DNA from: Prevotella sp. CAG:1320
Lineage (GTDB): Bacteria; Bacteroidota; Bacteroidia; Bacteroidales; Bacteroidaceae
DNA length: 5,745 nt
NCBI GenBank assembly: GCA_000435635.1
Contig: FR882089.1
Location: 1-5,745 of the forward strand
Reading direction: 5' to 3'
The position numbers and the translations under genes were made by a program. Positions within the stretch are counted from its first letter, which is position 1, and each line of letters opens with the position of its first letter. Below the pieces are notes generated by a model, which did not search any database, was not told the DNA's origin, and worked only from the letters and a program-made list of their open reading frames with translations. This document shows, one piece after another, positions 1 through 5,745 of this stretch.

Positions 1-21
1 CGCCACTTTCCCCGGCCAAAG

Positions 22-53
22 CTTGCCAGATAGAGAAAATATGCTTACCTTTG
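22..53 (+). promoter_or_regulatory. Bacteroidetes-type promoter for the five-gene cluster
   Basis: A perfect TAnnTTTG -7 element (TAccTTTG) lies at 46-53. A one-mismatch -33 element (CTTG for TTTG) lies at 22-25, leaving a 20-base spacer. This is the arrangement used by the primary sigma factor of Bacteroidetes. Reading by eye, I found TTTG only twice on the + strand (here and at 2006-2009), and only this copy has the TA at the correct distance. Transcription would be expected to start a few bases past 53, giving a leader of roughly 25-30 bases before the ATG at 90. The start site itself is inferred. Confidence 0.7.
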
Positions 54-89
54 CGAGCAAAGAGACAACCTAACAACAAGACACACCCC

Positions 90-644
90 ATGGAAGAATC
101 AATCAAGCAAATAGGCGAGCGCCTGCGCGGACTGCGAGACGCGCTCGACATACCCGCCGAGGAGATGGCGCGAGTCTGCGACACCTCCCTGGAACACTAC
201 CTGCAGATAGAGGCTGGCGAGGCAGACCCTTCCGTCTACCGGCTGGCCAGGATAGCCAAGAAGTATGACGTAGACCTGAACGTGCTGCTCTTCGGCGAGG
301 AGCCGCGCATGAGCGCCTACTTCCTCACGCGCAAGGGGCAGGGGCAGAGCATAGACCGCAACAAGAACTACAAATACCAAAGCCTGGCCGCCGGCTTCAT
401 AGGCCGCAAGGCCAACCCCTTCCTCACCCGCGTGGACCCCAAGCCCGACGGCCACCTGCCCAACAAGAACCGCCACGACGGGCAGGAGTTCGACTACATG
501 CTGGAGGGCACACTGGAAATCACCATCGGCGAGCGCGTGCTCACCCTGAACGAGGGCGACAGCATCTACTTCGACGCCACGCAGCCCCACCGCATGAGGG
601 CGCTGGGAGGACAGCCCGCCACGTTCATCTGCATAGTCTTCTAA
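90..644 (+). CDS. XRE-family HTH / cupin-domain transcriptional regulator
   Basis: A 184-residue DNA-binding regulator in two parts. Residues about 5-68 form a lambda-repressor-like (XRE) helix-turn-helix, recognisable from GERLRGLRDAL, the EEMARVC helix and the YLQIEAGEADPS turn. Residues about 105-184 form a C-terminal cupin barrel with motif 1 (G121, N127, H129, E133, G140) and motif 2 (GDSIYF 156-161, PH 166-167). In this family the cupin usually senses a small molecule and tunes DNA binding, as in PuuR-like proteins. The first metal-ligand histidine of motif 1 is Asn127 here. The start is placed at ATG 90. An in-frame TTG at 51 would add 13 residues, but it sits inside the -7 promoter element, so I reject it. 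The ligase gene follows after 26 bases, so it is the likely target or partner, and autoregulation is plausible. The effector is unknown. The family call is firm; the regulon is inferred. Confidence 0.88.
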   Translation: MEESIKQIGERLRGLRDALDIPAEEMARVCDTSLEHYLQIEAGEADPSVYRLARIAKKYDVDLNVLLFGEEPRMSAYFLTRKGQGQSIDRNKNYKYQSLAAGFIGRKANPFLTRVDPKPDGHLPNKNRHDGQEFDYMLEGTLEITIGERVLTLNEGDSIYFDATQPHRMRALGGQPATFICIVF

Positions 645-670
645 ACACACCACCAAACAAACCCAAGACC
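645..670 (+). other. Short C/A-rich intercistronic leader before the ligase
   Basis: These 26 bases contain no T and a single G, so they should be almost unstructured. No Shine-Dalgarno sequence is present. This fits translation starts in Bacteroidetes, which rely on open, A-rich leaders rather than strong pairing to 16S rRNA. The short gap and lack of a hairpin support co-transcription of the regulator and ligase genes. Confidence 0.55.
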
Positions 671-2347
671 ATGATAGAGCGATTTCTCACGCAGACCAGC
701 TTCACCTCCGAGGAGGACTACAAGCGAAACCTGCACTTCAAGATACCAGAGAACTTCAACTTCGCCTACGACGTGATGGACGCGTGGGCAGAGGAGTGCC
801 CCGACAAGCTCGCCCTCCTCTGGACCAGCGAGCGGGGCGAGGAGGTGAGAGCCACCTTCGCGGAGCTGAAAGACCAAACCGACCGCACCGCCGCCTACTT
901 CCAGAGCCTCGGCATAGGCCATGGCGACAAGGTGATGCTCATCCTCAAGAGGCACTACCAGTGGTGGCTCAGCATGCTCGCCCTCCACAAGCTGGGCGCC
1001 GTGGCCATACCCGCCACCCACATGCTCACCAAGCACGACATCGTATACCGCGACCAGCGGGCCAGCGTCAAGGCCATCGTCTGCGCCAACGACGAGTACG
1101 TCACCAGCCAGATACTCGCCGCCATGCCCGACAGCCCCACGGTGAAGGTGCTCGTGGCCGTCAACTCCCTCAGCCAGCAAGGCAAGGCCGTGCCCGAGGG
1201 ATTCCACGACTGGCGGCAAGAGTGGCCCAAGGCACCCCGCTTCGTCCGCCCCGAGCACGTCAACACCAACGAGGACACGATGCTCATCTACTTCACCAGC
1301 GGCACCAGCGGAGAGCCCAAGATGGTGGCCCACGACTACCTCTACGCCCTGGGACACCTCACCACGGGCGTCTTCTGGCACAACCTGACCCCCGACAGCA
1401 TCCACCTCACCGTGGCCGACACCGGCTGGGGCAAGGCCGTGTGGGGCAAGCTCTACGGCCAATGGCTCGCCGGGGCCACCGTGTTCGTCTACGACCACGA
1501 GAAGTTCACCGCCGAGAAGATCATGCGCCAGATAGAGAAATACCGCGTCACCTCCTTCTGCGCCCCGCCCACCATCTACCGCTTCATGATACTCGAGGAC
1601 TTCAGCAAGTACGACCTCTCCTCACTGGAATACTGCACCACGGCCGGCGAAGCCCTCAACCCCTCCGTGGCCGAGACGTTCCACCAACTGACGGGCATAC
1701 AGCTCATGGAGGGATTCGGCCAGACCGAGACCACCATGACCCTGGGCACCTTCCCCTGGATGAAGCCCAAGCCCGGCAGCATGGGCAAGCCCAACGCCCA
1801 ATACGACGTGCGCCTGCTGAGGGCGGACGGCACCGAGTGCGAGGAGGGAGAGAAGGGCGAGATATGCATCCGGGTGGGCGACGAGAAGCCCATAGGGCTC
1901 TTCAAGGGCTACTACCGAGACCCCGAGCTCACCAAGGAGGCGTGGCACGACGGCATCTACCACACGGGAGACATGGCGTGGCGAGACCAAGACGGCTACT
2001 ACTGGTTTGAGGGCCGGGCCGACGACGTGATCAAGAGCAGCGGCTACCGCATAGGCCCCTTCGAAGTGGAGAGCGCCCTCATGACCCATCCCGCCGTGGT
2101 GGAATGCGCCATCACCGGCGTTCCCGACGACATACGCGGCATGGTGGTGAAGGCCACCGTGGTATTGGCCAAGGAGTGGAAAGACAGGGCGGGCGACGTG
2201 CTCATCAAGGAATTGCAAAACCACGTCAAGCGGGAGACCGCGCCCTATAAGTACCCACGCATCATAGAGTTCGTGGACGAGCTGCCCAAGACCATCTCGG
2301 GCAAGATTCGCCGCGTGGAGATAAGAGACAAAGACAATCGGAAATGA
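671..2347 (+). CDS. AMP-forming acyl-CoA synthetase, medium-chain (MACS/ACSM) type
   Basis: A 558-residue cytoplasmic adenylate-forming enzyme that activates a carboxylic acid with ATP and then transfers the acyl group to CoA. The motifs are complete and in order: the P-loop YFTSGTSGEPKMV (207-219), TAGEALNP (324-331), EGFGQTETT (347-355), YHTGD (430-434), the hinge region GRADDVIKSSGYR (448-460), and the C-terminal PKTISGKIRR with the catalytic lysine at 545. The DTGWGKAVWGK segment (250-260) and the GYRIGPFEVESAL and APYKYPR stretches resemble mitochondrial ACSM and archaeal MACS enzymes more than acetyl-CoA synthetase or phenylacetate-CoA ligase. Length is normal for the family. Substrate cannot be read from the sequence; medium-chain, branched-chain or aromatic acids are all possible. 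It lies 26 bases after the regulator, and its stop overlaps the proB start by four bases. Automatic annotation may call it an acetyl-CoA synthetase, which I think less likely. Confidence 0.9.
   Translation: MIERFLTQTSFTSEEDYKRNLHFKIPENFNFAYDVMDAWAEECPDKLALLWTSERGEEVRATFAELKDQTDRTAAYFQSLGIGHGDKVMLILKRHYQWWLSMLALHKLGAVAIPATHMLTKHDIVYRDQRASVKAIVCANDEYVTSQILAAMPDSPTVKVLVAVNSLSQQGKAVPEGFHDWRQEWPKAPRFVRPEHVNTNEDTMLIYFTSGTSGEPKMVAHDYLYALGHLTTGVFWHNLTPDSIHLTVADTGWGKAVWGKLYGQWLAGATVFVYDHEKFTAEKIMRQIEKYRVTSFCAPPTIYRFMILEDFSKYDLSSLEYCTTAGEALNPSVAETFHQLTGIQLMEGFGQTETTMTLGTFPWMKPKPGSMGKPNAQYDVRLLRADGTECEEGEKGEICIRVGDEKPIGLFKGYYRDPELTKEAWHDGIYHTGDMAWRDQDGYYWFEGRADDVIKSSGYRIGPFEVESALMTHPAVVECAITGVPDDIRGMVVKATVVLAKEWKDRAGDVLIKELQNHVKRETAPYKYPRIIEFVDELPKTISGKIRRVEIRDKDNRK
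2344..2347 (+). other. ATGA stop/start overlap joining ligase and proB
   Basis: The bases ATGA contain the proB start (2344-2346) and the ligase stop TGA (2345-2347). Such overlaps usually mean that ribosomes ending one gene help initiate the next, so the two products would be made in linked amounts. No Shine-Dalgarno sequence is seen upstream. The overlap is read directly; the coupling is inferred. Confidence 0.8.
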
Positions 2348-3438
2348 CGGCTACCAACAAGACAGGCCGCAGGCGCGTGGTGGTGAAGGTGGGCAGCAAC
2401 GTGCTCACCCGCCCCGACGGCAAGCTAGACGTTACCCGCGTGTCGGCCATAGTGGACCAACTGGTGTGGCTCAGGCAAGAGGGCGTGGAAGCCATCCTCG
2501 TCTCCTCAGGCGCCATGGCCTGCGGAAGGGGCGAGCTGCAGCCCTCCCGCAAGCTGGACCACGTGGCCCAAAGGCAGCTCTACTCCGCCCTGGGCCAGGT
2601 GAAGCTCATAGGACTCTACTATGACCTCTTCCGCGAGCACGGAGTCCACGTGGGGCAAGTGCTCACCATGAAAGAGAGCTTCTCCACCCGAGCCGAGTAT
2701 CTCAACCAGCGAGCCTGCATGGGCGTGATGCTCGACAATGGCGTGATACCCATCGTCAACGAGAACGACACCGTGAGCGTCACCGAGCTGATGTTCACCG
2801 ACAACGACGAGCTGTCGGGGCTCATCGCCACCATGATGGACGCCGACACGCTGGTCATCCTCTCCAACGTTGACGGCATATACGACGGCGACCCCAAGTC
2901 GCCCCAGTCCAAGATAATCCCCACCCTGCGCTACGACCAAGACCTCAGCCACTACATACAAGCCCAGAAGAGCGGCTTCGGCCGGGGCGGCATGCTCACC
3001 AAGGGCAACATAGCCCGCAAGGTGGCCGAGGAGGGCATAAGGGTCATCATCGCCAACGGCGCGCGGGAGAATGTGCTCCCCTCCCTCTTCACCCGCCCAC
3101 AAGAGATTCCCCACACCGAGTTCACGCCCAACCCCAACCCCGCCAGCGGCGTGAAGAAGTGGATAGCCCACAGCGAGAGCTTCGCCAAGGGCGTGGTGAG
3201 GGTCAACAGGCTGGCGGAGGAAGCCCTCAGGGGCGAGCGGGCCGTCAGCCTCTTGCTGGTGGGCGTGTGCGCCGTGGAGGGAGACTTCATGGAGGGAGAC
3301 ATCATCAACATAGCCAACGAGCGGGGGGAGACCTTCGCCGTGGGACGCAGCGGATACAGCGCGGAGGAAGCCCGCCTCCACATGGGAGAGCATGACCTGA
3401 GACCCCTCGTGCACTACGATTACCTCTGCATGGAGTGA
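2344..3438 (+). CDS. proB: Glutamate 5-kinase (ProB) with C-terminal PUA-type domain
   Basis: This enzyme phosphorylates the side-chain carboxylate of L-glutamate with ATP, the first and normally proline-inhibited step of proline synthesis in the cytoplasm. The 364 residues comprise an amino-acid kinase domain (about 10-250) and a PUA-like domain (about 268-364), matching the long two-domain form as in E. coli. Visible motifs are VVVKVGSNVL with Lys15, VSSGAMACG (53-61), IVNENDTVS (137-145), FTDNDELSG (151-159), SNVDGIYDGDP (174-184) and the nucleotide-binding GRGGMLTK (213-220). The PUA part begins near KKWIAHSESF (271-280) and runs to LVHYDYL. The start at 2344 places the kinase motif 11 residues from the N-terminus, as is usual. 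proA follows after 52 bases. Its product glutamyl-5-phosphate is unstable, so working next to ProA makes biochemical sense. No frameshift or missing key residue is seen. Confidence 0.96.
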   Translation: MTATNKTGRRRVVVKVGSNVLTRPDGKLDVTRVSAIVDQLVWLRQEGVEAILVSSGAMACGRGELQPSRKLDHVAQRQLYSALGQVKLIGLYYDLFREHGVHVGQVLTMKESFSTRAEYLNQRACMGVMLDNGVIPIVNENDTVSVTELMFTDNDELSGLIATMMDADTLVILSNVDGIYDGDPKSPQSKIIPTLRYDQDLSHYIQAQKSGFGRGGMLTKGNIARKVAEEGIRVIIANGARENVLPSLFTRPQEIPHTEFTPNPNPASGVKKWIAHSESFAKGVVRVNRLAEEALRGERAVSLLLVGVCAVEGDFMEGDIINIANERGETFAVGRSGYSAEEARLHMGEHDLRPLVHYDYLCME

Positions 3439-3490
3439 CACCGCCGCCCCCGCCAGCGCCATCCATTAACATCACATAACGCGTACACCC
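3439..3490 (+). other. proB-proA spacer, no terminator seen
   Basis: The first part is C-rich and the last 25 or so bases are AT-richer (TTAAC at 3466-3470, TACACC at 3484-3489) just before the proA ATG. There is no stem-loop with a T-run and no TAnnTTTG element, so I read it as transcribed leader rather than a transcription unit boundary. It shares several short words in the same order with the proA-argF' spacer. Confidence 0.5.
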
Positions 3491-4741
3491 ATGACAAACC
3501 TTACAGACACCTTCCGGCAAGCGAGAGCGGCCAGCAAGGAACTGGCCTTGCTGCCCGACCGCCGCGTCAACGAGATACTCCAGGCCGTGGCCGACACCAT
3601 CGTGGAACGGACACCATGGCTGCTGGAGGCCAACGCCCAAGACCTCGCCCTGATGGACGAGGCCAACCCCCTCCACGACCGGCTGAAGCTCACTACCGAG
3701 AGACTGGCCGACATCGCCGCGGACATGCGCGCCGTCAGCCGCCTCCCCTCCCCCTTGGGGCGCACGCTGGCGGAGAAGACCCTCCCCAACGGCTTGCGAC
3801 TGCGCAAGGTGAGCGTGCCCTTCGGCGTGATAGGCATGGTATACGAGGCCAGGCCCAACGTCACCTTCGACGTGTTCTCCCTCTGCCTGAAGAGCGGCAA
3901 CGCCTGCGTGCTCAAGGGGGGAAAGGACGCTGACCACTCCAACAGGGCCGCCGTGGAGCTCATCCACGAGACGCTCGCCCGCTTCGGCCTCTCCCCCCAG
4001 GCGGTCACCCTGCTGCCCGCCACCCACGAGGCCACGGCGCGGATGCTCACCGCCGTGGGCTACATAGACCTCTGCATACCCAGGGGCAGCAAGCGGCTCA
4101 TCGACTTCGTGAGGGAGACGGCCAAGGTGCCTGTCATAGAGACCGGGGCGGGCGTGGTGCACGCCTACTTCGACGAGGACGGAGACCTGGAGATGGGCAA
4201 GGCCATCATCGACAACGCCAAGACGCGTCGCCCCAGCGTATGCAACGCGCTGGACTGCCTGCTGGTACACCGCTCACGGCTGCCCCAGCTCGCCCAGCTA
4301 TGCGAGCCGCTCACGAGCCATCAGGTGAGGCTCTACGCCGACCCAGAGGCCTTCGAGGCCCTGCGGGGACGCTATCCCGAGGGGCTGCTCTTCCGCGCCG
4401 ACGGGGACACCTGGGGCAGGGAGTGGCTCGACTACGCCATGGGCGTGAAGACCGTGGCCGACATGGACGAGGCCATACGCCACATAGAGACCTACGGCAG
4501 CGGCCACAGCGAGTGCGCCATCACCTCCTCCGGGGAGCGCGCCGCCCGCTTCCAGGCCCTCGTGGACGCGGCCTGCGTCTACGTCAACGCCCCCACCAGC
4601 TTCACCGACGGGGCGCAGTTCGGGCTGGGCGCGGAGATAGGCATCAGCACCCAGAAGCTGGGAGCCAGAGGCCCCATGGCACTGGAGGAAATCACCACCT
4701 ACAAGTGGCTCATCAACGGCGAGGGGCAGACACGCCCGTGA
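3491..4741 (+). CDS. proA: Glutamate-5-semialdehyde dehydrogenase / gamma-glutamyl phosphate reductase (ProA)
   Basis: This enzyme reduces glutamyl-5-phosphate with NADPH to glutamate-5-semialdehyde, the second step of proline synthesis. The semialdehyde cyclises on its own to pyrroline-5-carboxylate. At 416 residues the protein has normal length for the aldehyde-dehydrogenase superfamily branch. Diagnostic parts are [19 protein letters not shown] (109-127), the nucleotide-site [14 protein letters not shown] (134-147), [11 protein letters not shown] (197-207), [19 protein letters not shown] (242-260) with the predicted catalytic Cys251, and the C-terminal [19 protein letters not shown] (381-399). 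Two family-conserved positions differ: Val223 stands where GxCH is common, and Gly391 stands where HARGPM is common. Neither is the catalytic cysteine, so I expect an active enzyme. ATG 3491 is the start that gives the usual N-terminus. It lies between its pathway partner proB and argF'. Confidence 0.96.
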   Translation: MTNLTDTFRQARAASKELALLPDRRVNEILQAVADTIVERTPWLLEANAQDLALMDEANPLHDRLKLTTERLADIAADMRAVSRLPSPLGRTLAEKTLPNGLRLRKVSVPFGVIGMVYEARPNVTFDVFSLCLKSGNACVLKGGKDADHSNRAAVELIHETLARFGLSPQAVTLLPATHEATARMLTAVGYIDLCIPRGSKRLIDFVRETAKVPVIETGAGVVHAYFDEDGDLEMGKAIIDNAKTRRPSVCNALDCLLVHRSRLPQLAQLCEPLTSHQVRLYADPEAFEALRGRYPEGLLFRADGDTWGREWLDYAMGVKTVADMDEAIRHIETYGSGHSECAITSSGERAARFQALVDAACVYVNAPTSFTDGAQFGLGAEIGISTQKLGARGPMALEEITTYKWLINGEGQTRP

Positions 4742-4781
4742 CACCCCCGCCACCAACACACTTAACCCTTATACACCGCTT
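4742..4781 (+). other. proA-argF' spacer, no terminator seen
   Basis: This 40-base gap is C/A-rich, with an AT-richer end (TTAAC at 4762-4766, TACACC at 4772-4777) just before the ATG. I found no stem-loop terminator, no Shine-Dalgarno sequence and no clear -7 element. Co-transcription with proA is the likely arrangement. An arginine-responsive operator could be hidden here, but I do not recognise one. Confidence 0.5.
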
Positions 4782-5744
4782 ATGAACACATTCTTCAACG
4801 CGCAAGACCTCGGAGACCTGGGCAAGGCCCTGGACGAGGCAAGGGAGGTGAAGGCCAACCGCTTCGCCTACCAGCACCTGGGCAAGAACAAGACCCTGCT
4901 GATGATATTCTTCAACAACTCGCTGCGCACACGCCTCTCCACCCAGAAGGCGGCCATGAACCTGGGCATGAACGTCATCGTGCTCGACGTGAACGCCGGG
5001 GCGTGGAAGCTGGAGACTGAGCGGGGAGTCGTCATGGACGGCGACAAGAGCGAGCACCTGCTGGAGGCCATACCCGTCATGGGATGCTACTGCGACCTCA
5101 TAGGCATACGCTCCTTCGCCGGGCTCACCGACAGGGAGTACGACTACGCGGAGACCATCGTGAACCAGTTCGTGAAATACAGCGGCCGACCCGTATTCGC
5201 CATGGAGACCGCCACCGTGCACCCCCTGCAGGCCTTCGCCGACCTCATCACCATAGAGGAGCACCGCCCCGCCCGCAGGCCCAAGGTGGTGCTCACCTGG
5301 GCGCCCCACTGCCGCGCCCTGCCCCAGGCCGTGCCCAACTCCTTCGCCCAGTGGATGAGGGCCGCCGACGTGGACCTGGTCATCACCCACCCCGAGGGCT
5401 ACGAGCTGGACCCCAAGTTCGCGGGCGACGCCAAGGTGGAGTACGACCAGCGGGAGGCGCTGCGCGGCGCGGACTTCGTCTACGCCAAGAACTGGAGCTG
5501 CCCGGGAGTGACCCGCCCCGAGGACTACGGCAAGATACTCTCCAAGGACATGTCGTGGACCATCGACGCGGAGCACATGGCGCTGACCGACAACGCCTAC
5601 TTCATGCACTGCCTGCCCGTGCGCCGCGGCCTCATCGTCACCGACGACGTGATAGAGAGCCCCCGCAGCCTCGTCATCCCGGAGGCCGCCAACAGGGAGA
5701 TATCGGCCCAGGTGGTCATCAAGCGCATGCTGGAGAGCCTGTAG
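4782..5744 (+). CDS. argF': N-succinyl-L-ornithine carbamoyltransferase (SOTCase, ArgF')
   Basis: This enzyme transfers the carbamoyl group of carbamoyl phosphate to N-succinyl-L-ornithine, giving N-succinyl-L-citrulline in the succinylated arginine pathway of Bacteroides-type bacteria. The 320-residue protein has the carbamoyl-phosphate motif SLRTR (47-51), HPLQ (147-150), TWAPH (172-176) and HCLPVRR (276-282). DGDKSEHLLEAIPVMGCYCD (86-105) and KLETERGVVMDGD (76-88) place it with the SOTCase/AOTCase branch rather than ordinary ornithine carbamoyltransferase. The position separating the two is Ser90; from memory it is Pro in the Bacteroides fragilis SOTCase and Glu in the Xanthomonas acetylornithine enzyme, and Ser there supports succinylornithine. 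Compared with my recollection of the B. fragilis protein, prolines at 177 and 179 are Cys and Ala, and the loop after KNW (236-238) is about three residues longer. The gene is complete, ending in TAG one base before the window end, so any terminator is outside. Confidence 0.9.
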   Translation: MNTFFNAQDLGDLGKALDEAREVKANRFAYQHLGKNKTLLMIFFNNSLRTRLSTQKAAMNLGMNVIVLDVNAGAWKLETERGVVMDGDKSEHLLEAIPVMGCYCDLIGIRSFAGLTDREYDYAETIVNQFVKYSGRPVFAMETATVHPLQAFADLITIEEHRPARRPKVVLTWAPHCRALPQAVPNSFAQWMRAADVDLVITHPEGYELDPKFAGDAKVEYDQREALRGADFVYAKNWSCPGVTRPEDYGKILSKDMSWTIDAEHMALTDNAYFMHCLPVRRGLIVTDDVIESPRSLVIPEAANREISAQVVIKRMLESL

Positions 5745-5745
5745 C

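Noticed and set aside
1..21. Possible end of an upstream gene or terminator
   Set aside because: Too few bases are present to judge, and there is no T-run after the short inverted repeat.
51..89. TTG-initiated extension of the regulator
   Set aside because: The TTG lies inside the -7 promoter element, and the ATG at 90 gives a normal N-terminus.
641..1498. Long open frame on the minus strand (285 codons) opposite the ligase
   Set aside because: GC-rich coding DNA with C or G in third positions leaves the opposite strand almost free of stops. The predicted protein is rich in Val, Gly, His and Glu and shows no domain. The + strand frame has complete enzyme motifs.
2000..2009. Possible internal promoter with TTTG within the ligase gene
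   Set aside because: The TA is four bases from TTTG instead of two, and the sequence encodes the conserved YYWFEGR stretch.
784..2010. + strand frame of 408 codons inside the ligase, rich in Arg, His and Pro
   Set aside because: This is a shifted reading of the ligase gene with arginine- and proline-rich, motif-free translation.
2506..3462. Minus-strand frame of 318 codons opposite proB
   Set aside because: It has the same mirrored composition and no recognisable motif, and it lies over a certain proB.
3305..4270. Minus-strand frame of 321 codons across the proB end, spacer and proA
   Set aside because: It has low-complexity Val/Gly/His content and overlaps two certain genes; it is an artefact of base composition.
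4713..5609. Minus-strand frame of 298 codons opposite argF'
   Set aside because: It has no domain, promoter or leader, and it is a mirror of a well-supported carbamoyltransferase gene.

Overview
This is a GC-rich, gene-dense window with five genes, all on the + strand and all complete. It looks like a chromosomal segment of a Bacteroidetes bacterium, probably Bacteroidales. Three observations support this. The promoter ahead of the first gene fits the phylum-specific -33/-7 pattern (CTTG, 20 bp, TAccTTTG). Ribosome-binding sites of the Shine-Dalgarno type are absent, and starts are preceded by C/A-rich leaders. The last gene encodes an N-succinylornithine carbamoyltransferase-type enzyme, known from Bacteroides-type arginine synthesis. 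High GC with heavy use of the ATA isoleucine codon would suit a high-GC Prevotellaceae-like member, but that is a guess.

Layout: promoter at 22-53; an XRE-type helix-turn-helix plus cupin regulator (90-644); an AMP-forming acyl-CoA ligase of the medium-chain (MACS/ACSM) type (671-2347); proB, glutamate 5-kinase (2344-3438); proA, glutamate-5-semialdehyde dehydrogenase (3491-4741); and argF', the carbamoyltransferase (4782-5744). The spacers are 26, -4, 52 and 40 bases. There is no visible terminator between genes and no other + strand TAnnTTTG element, so one five-gene transcript is the simplest reading. The ligase stop and the proB start share the four bases ATGA.

The genes fall into two functional halves. 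The regulator and ligase look like a pair: a small-molecule-sensing repressor or activator next to a carboxylic-acid-activating enzyme. The other three genes are amino-acid biosynthesis. ProB and ProA convert glutamate to glutamate-5-semialdehyde on the way to proline. ArgF' carbamoylates a succinylated ornithine on the way to arginine. Why the ligase should be physically coupled to proB is not obvious from the sequence.

I saw no mobile element, CRISPR array, RNA gene or defence system. Most of the window is ordinary primary metabolism. The points worth a second look are the specificity residue of ArgF' (Ser90), substitutions in its knot-forming loop, the ligase-proB junction, the altered cupin metal site, the codon bias, and two look-alike spacers in front of proA and argF'.
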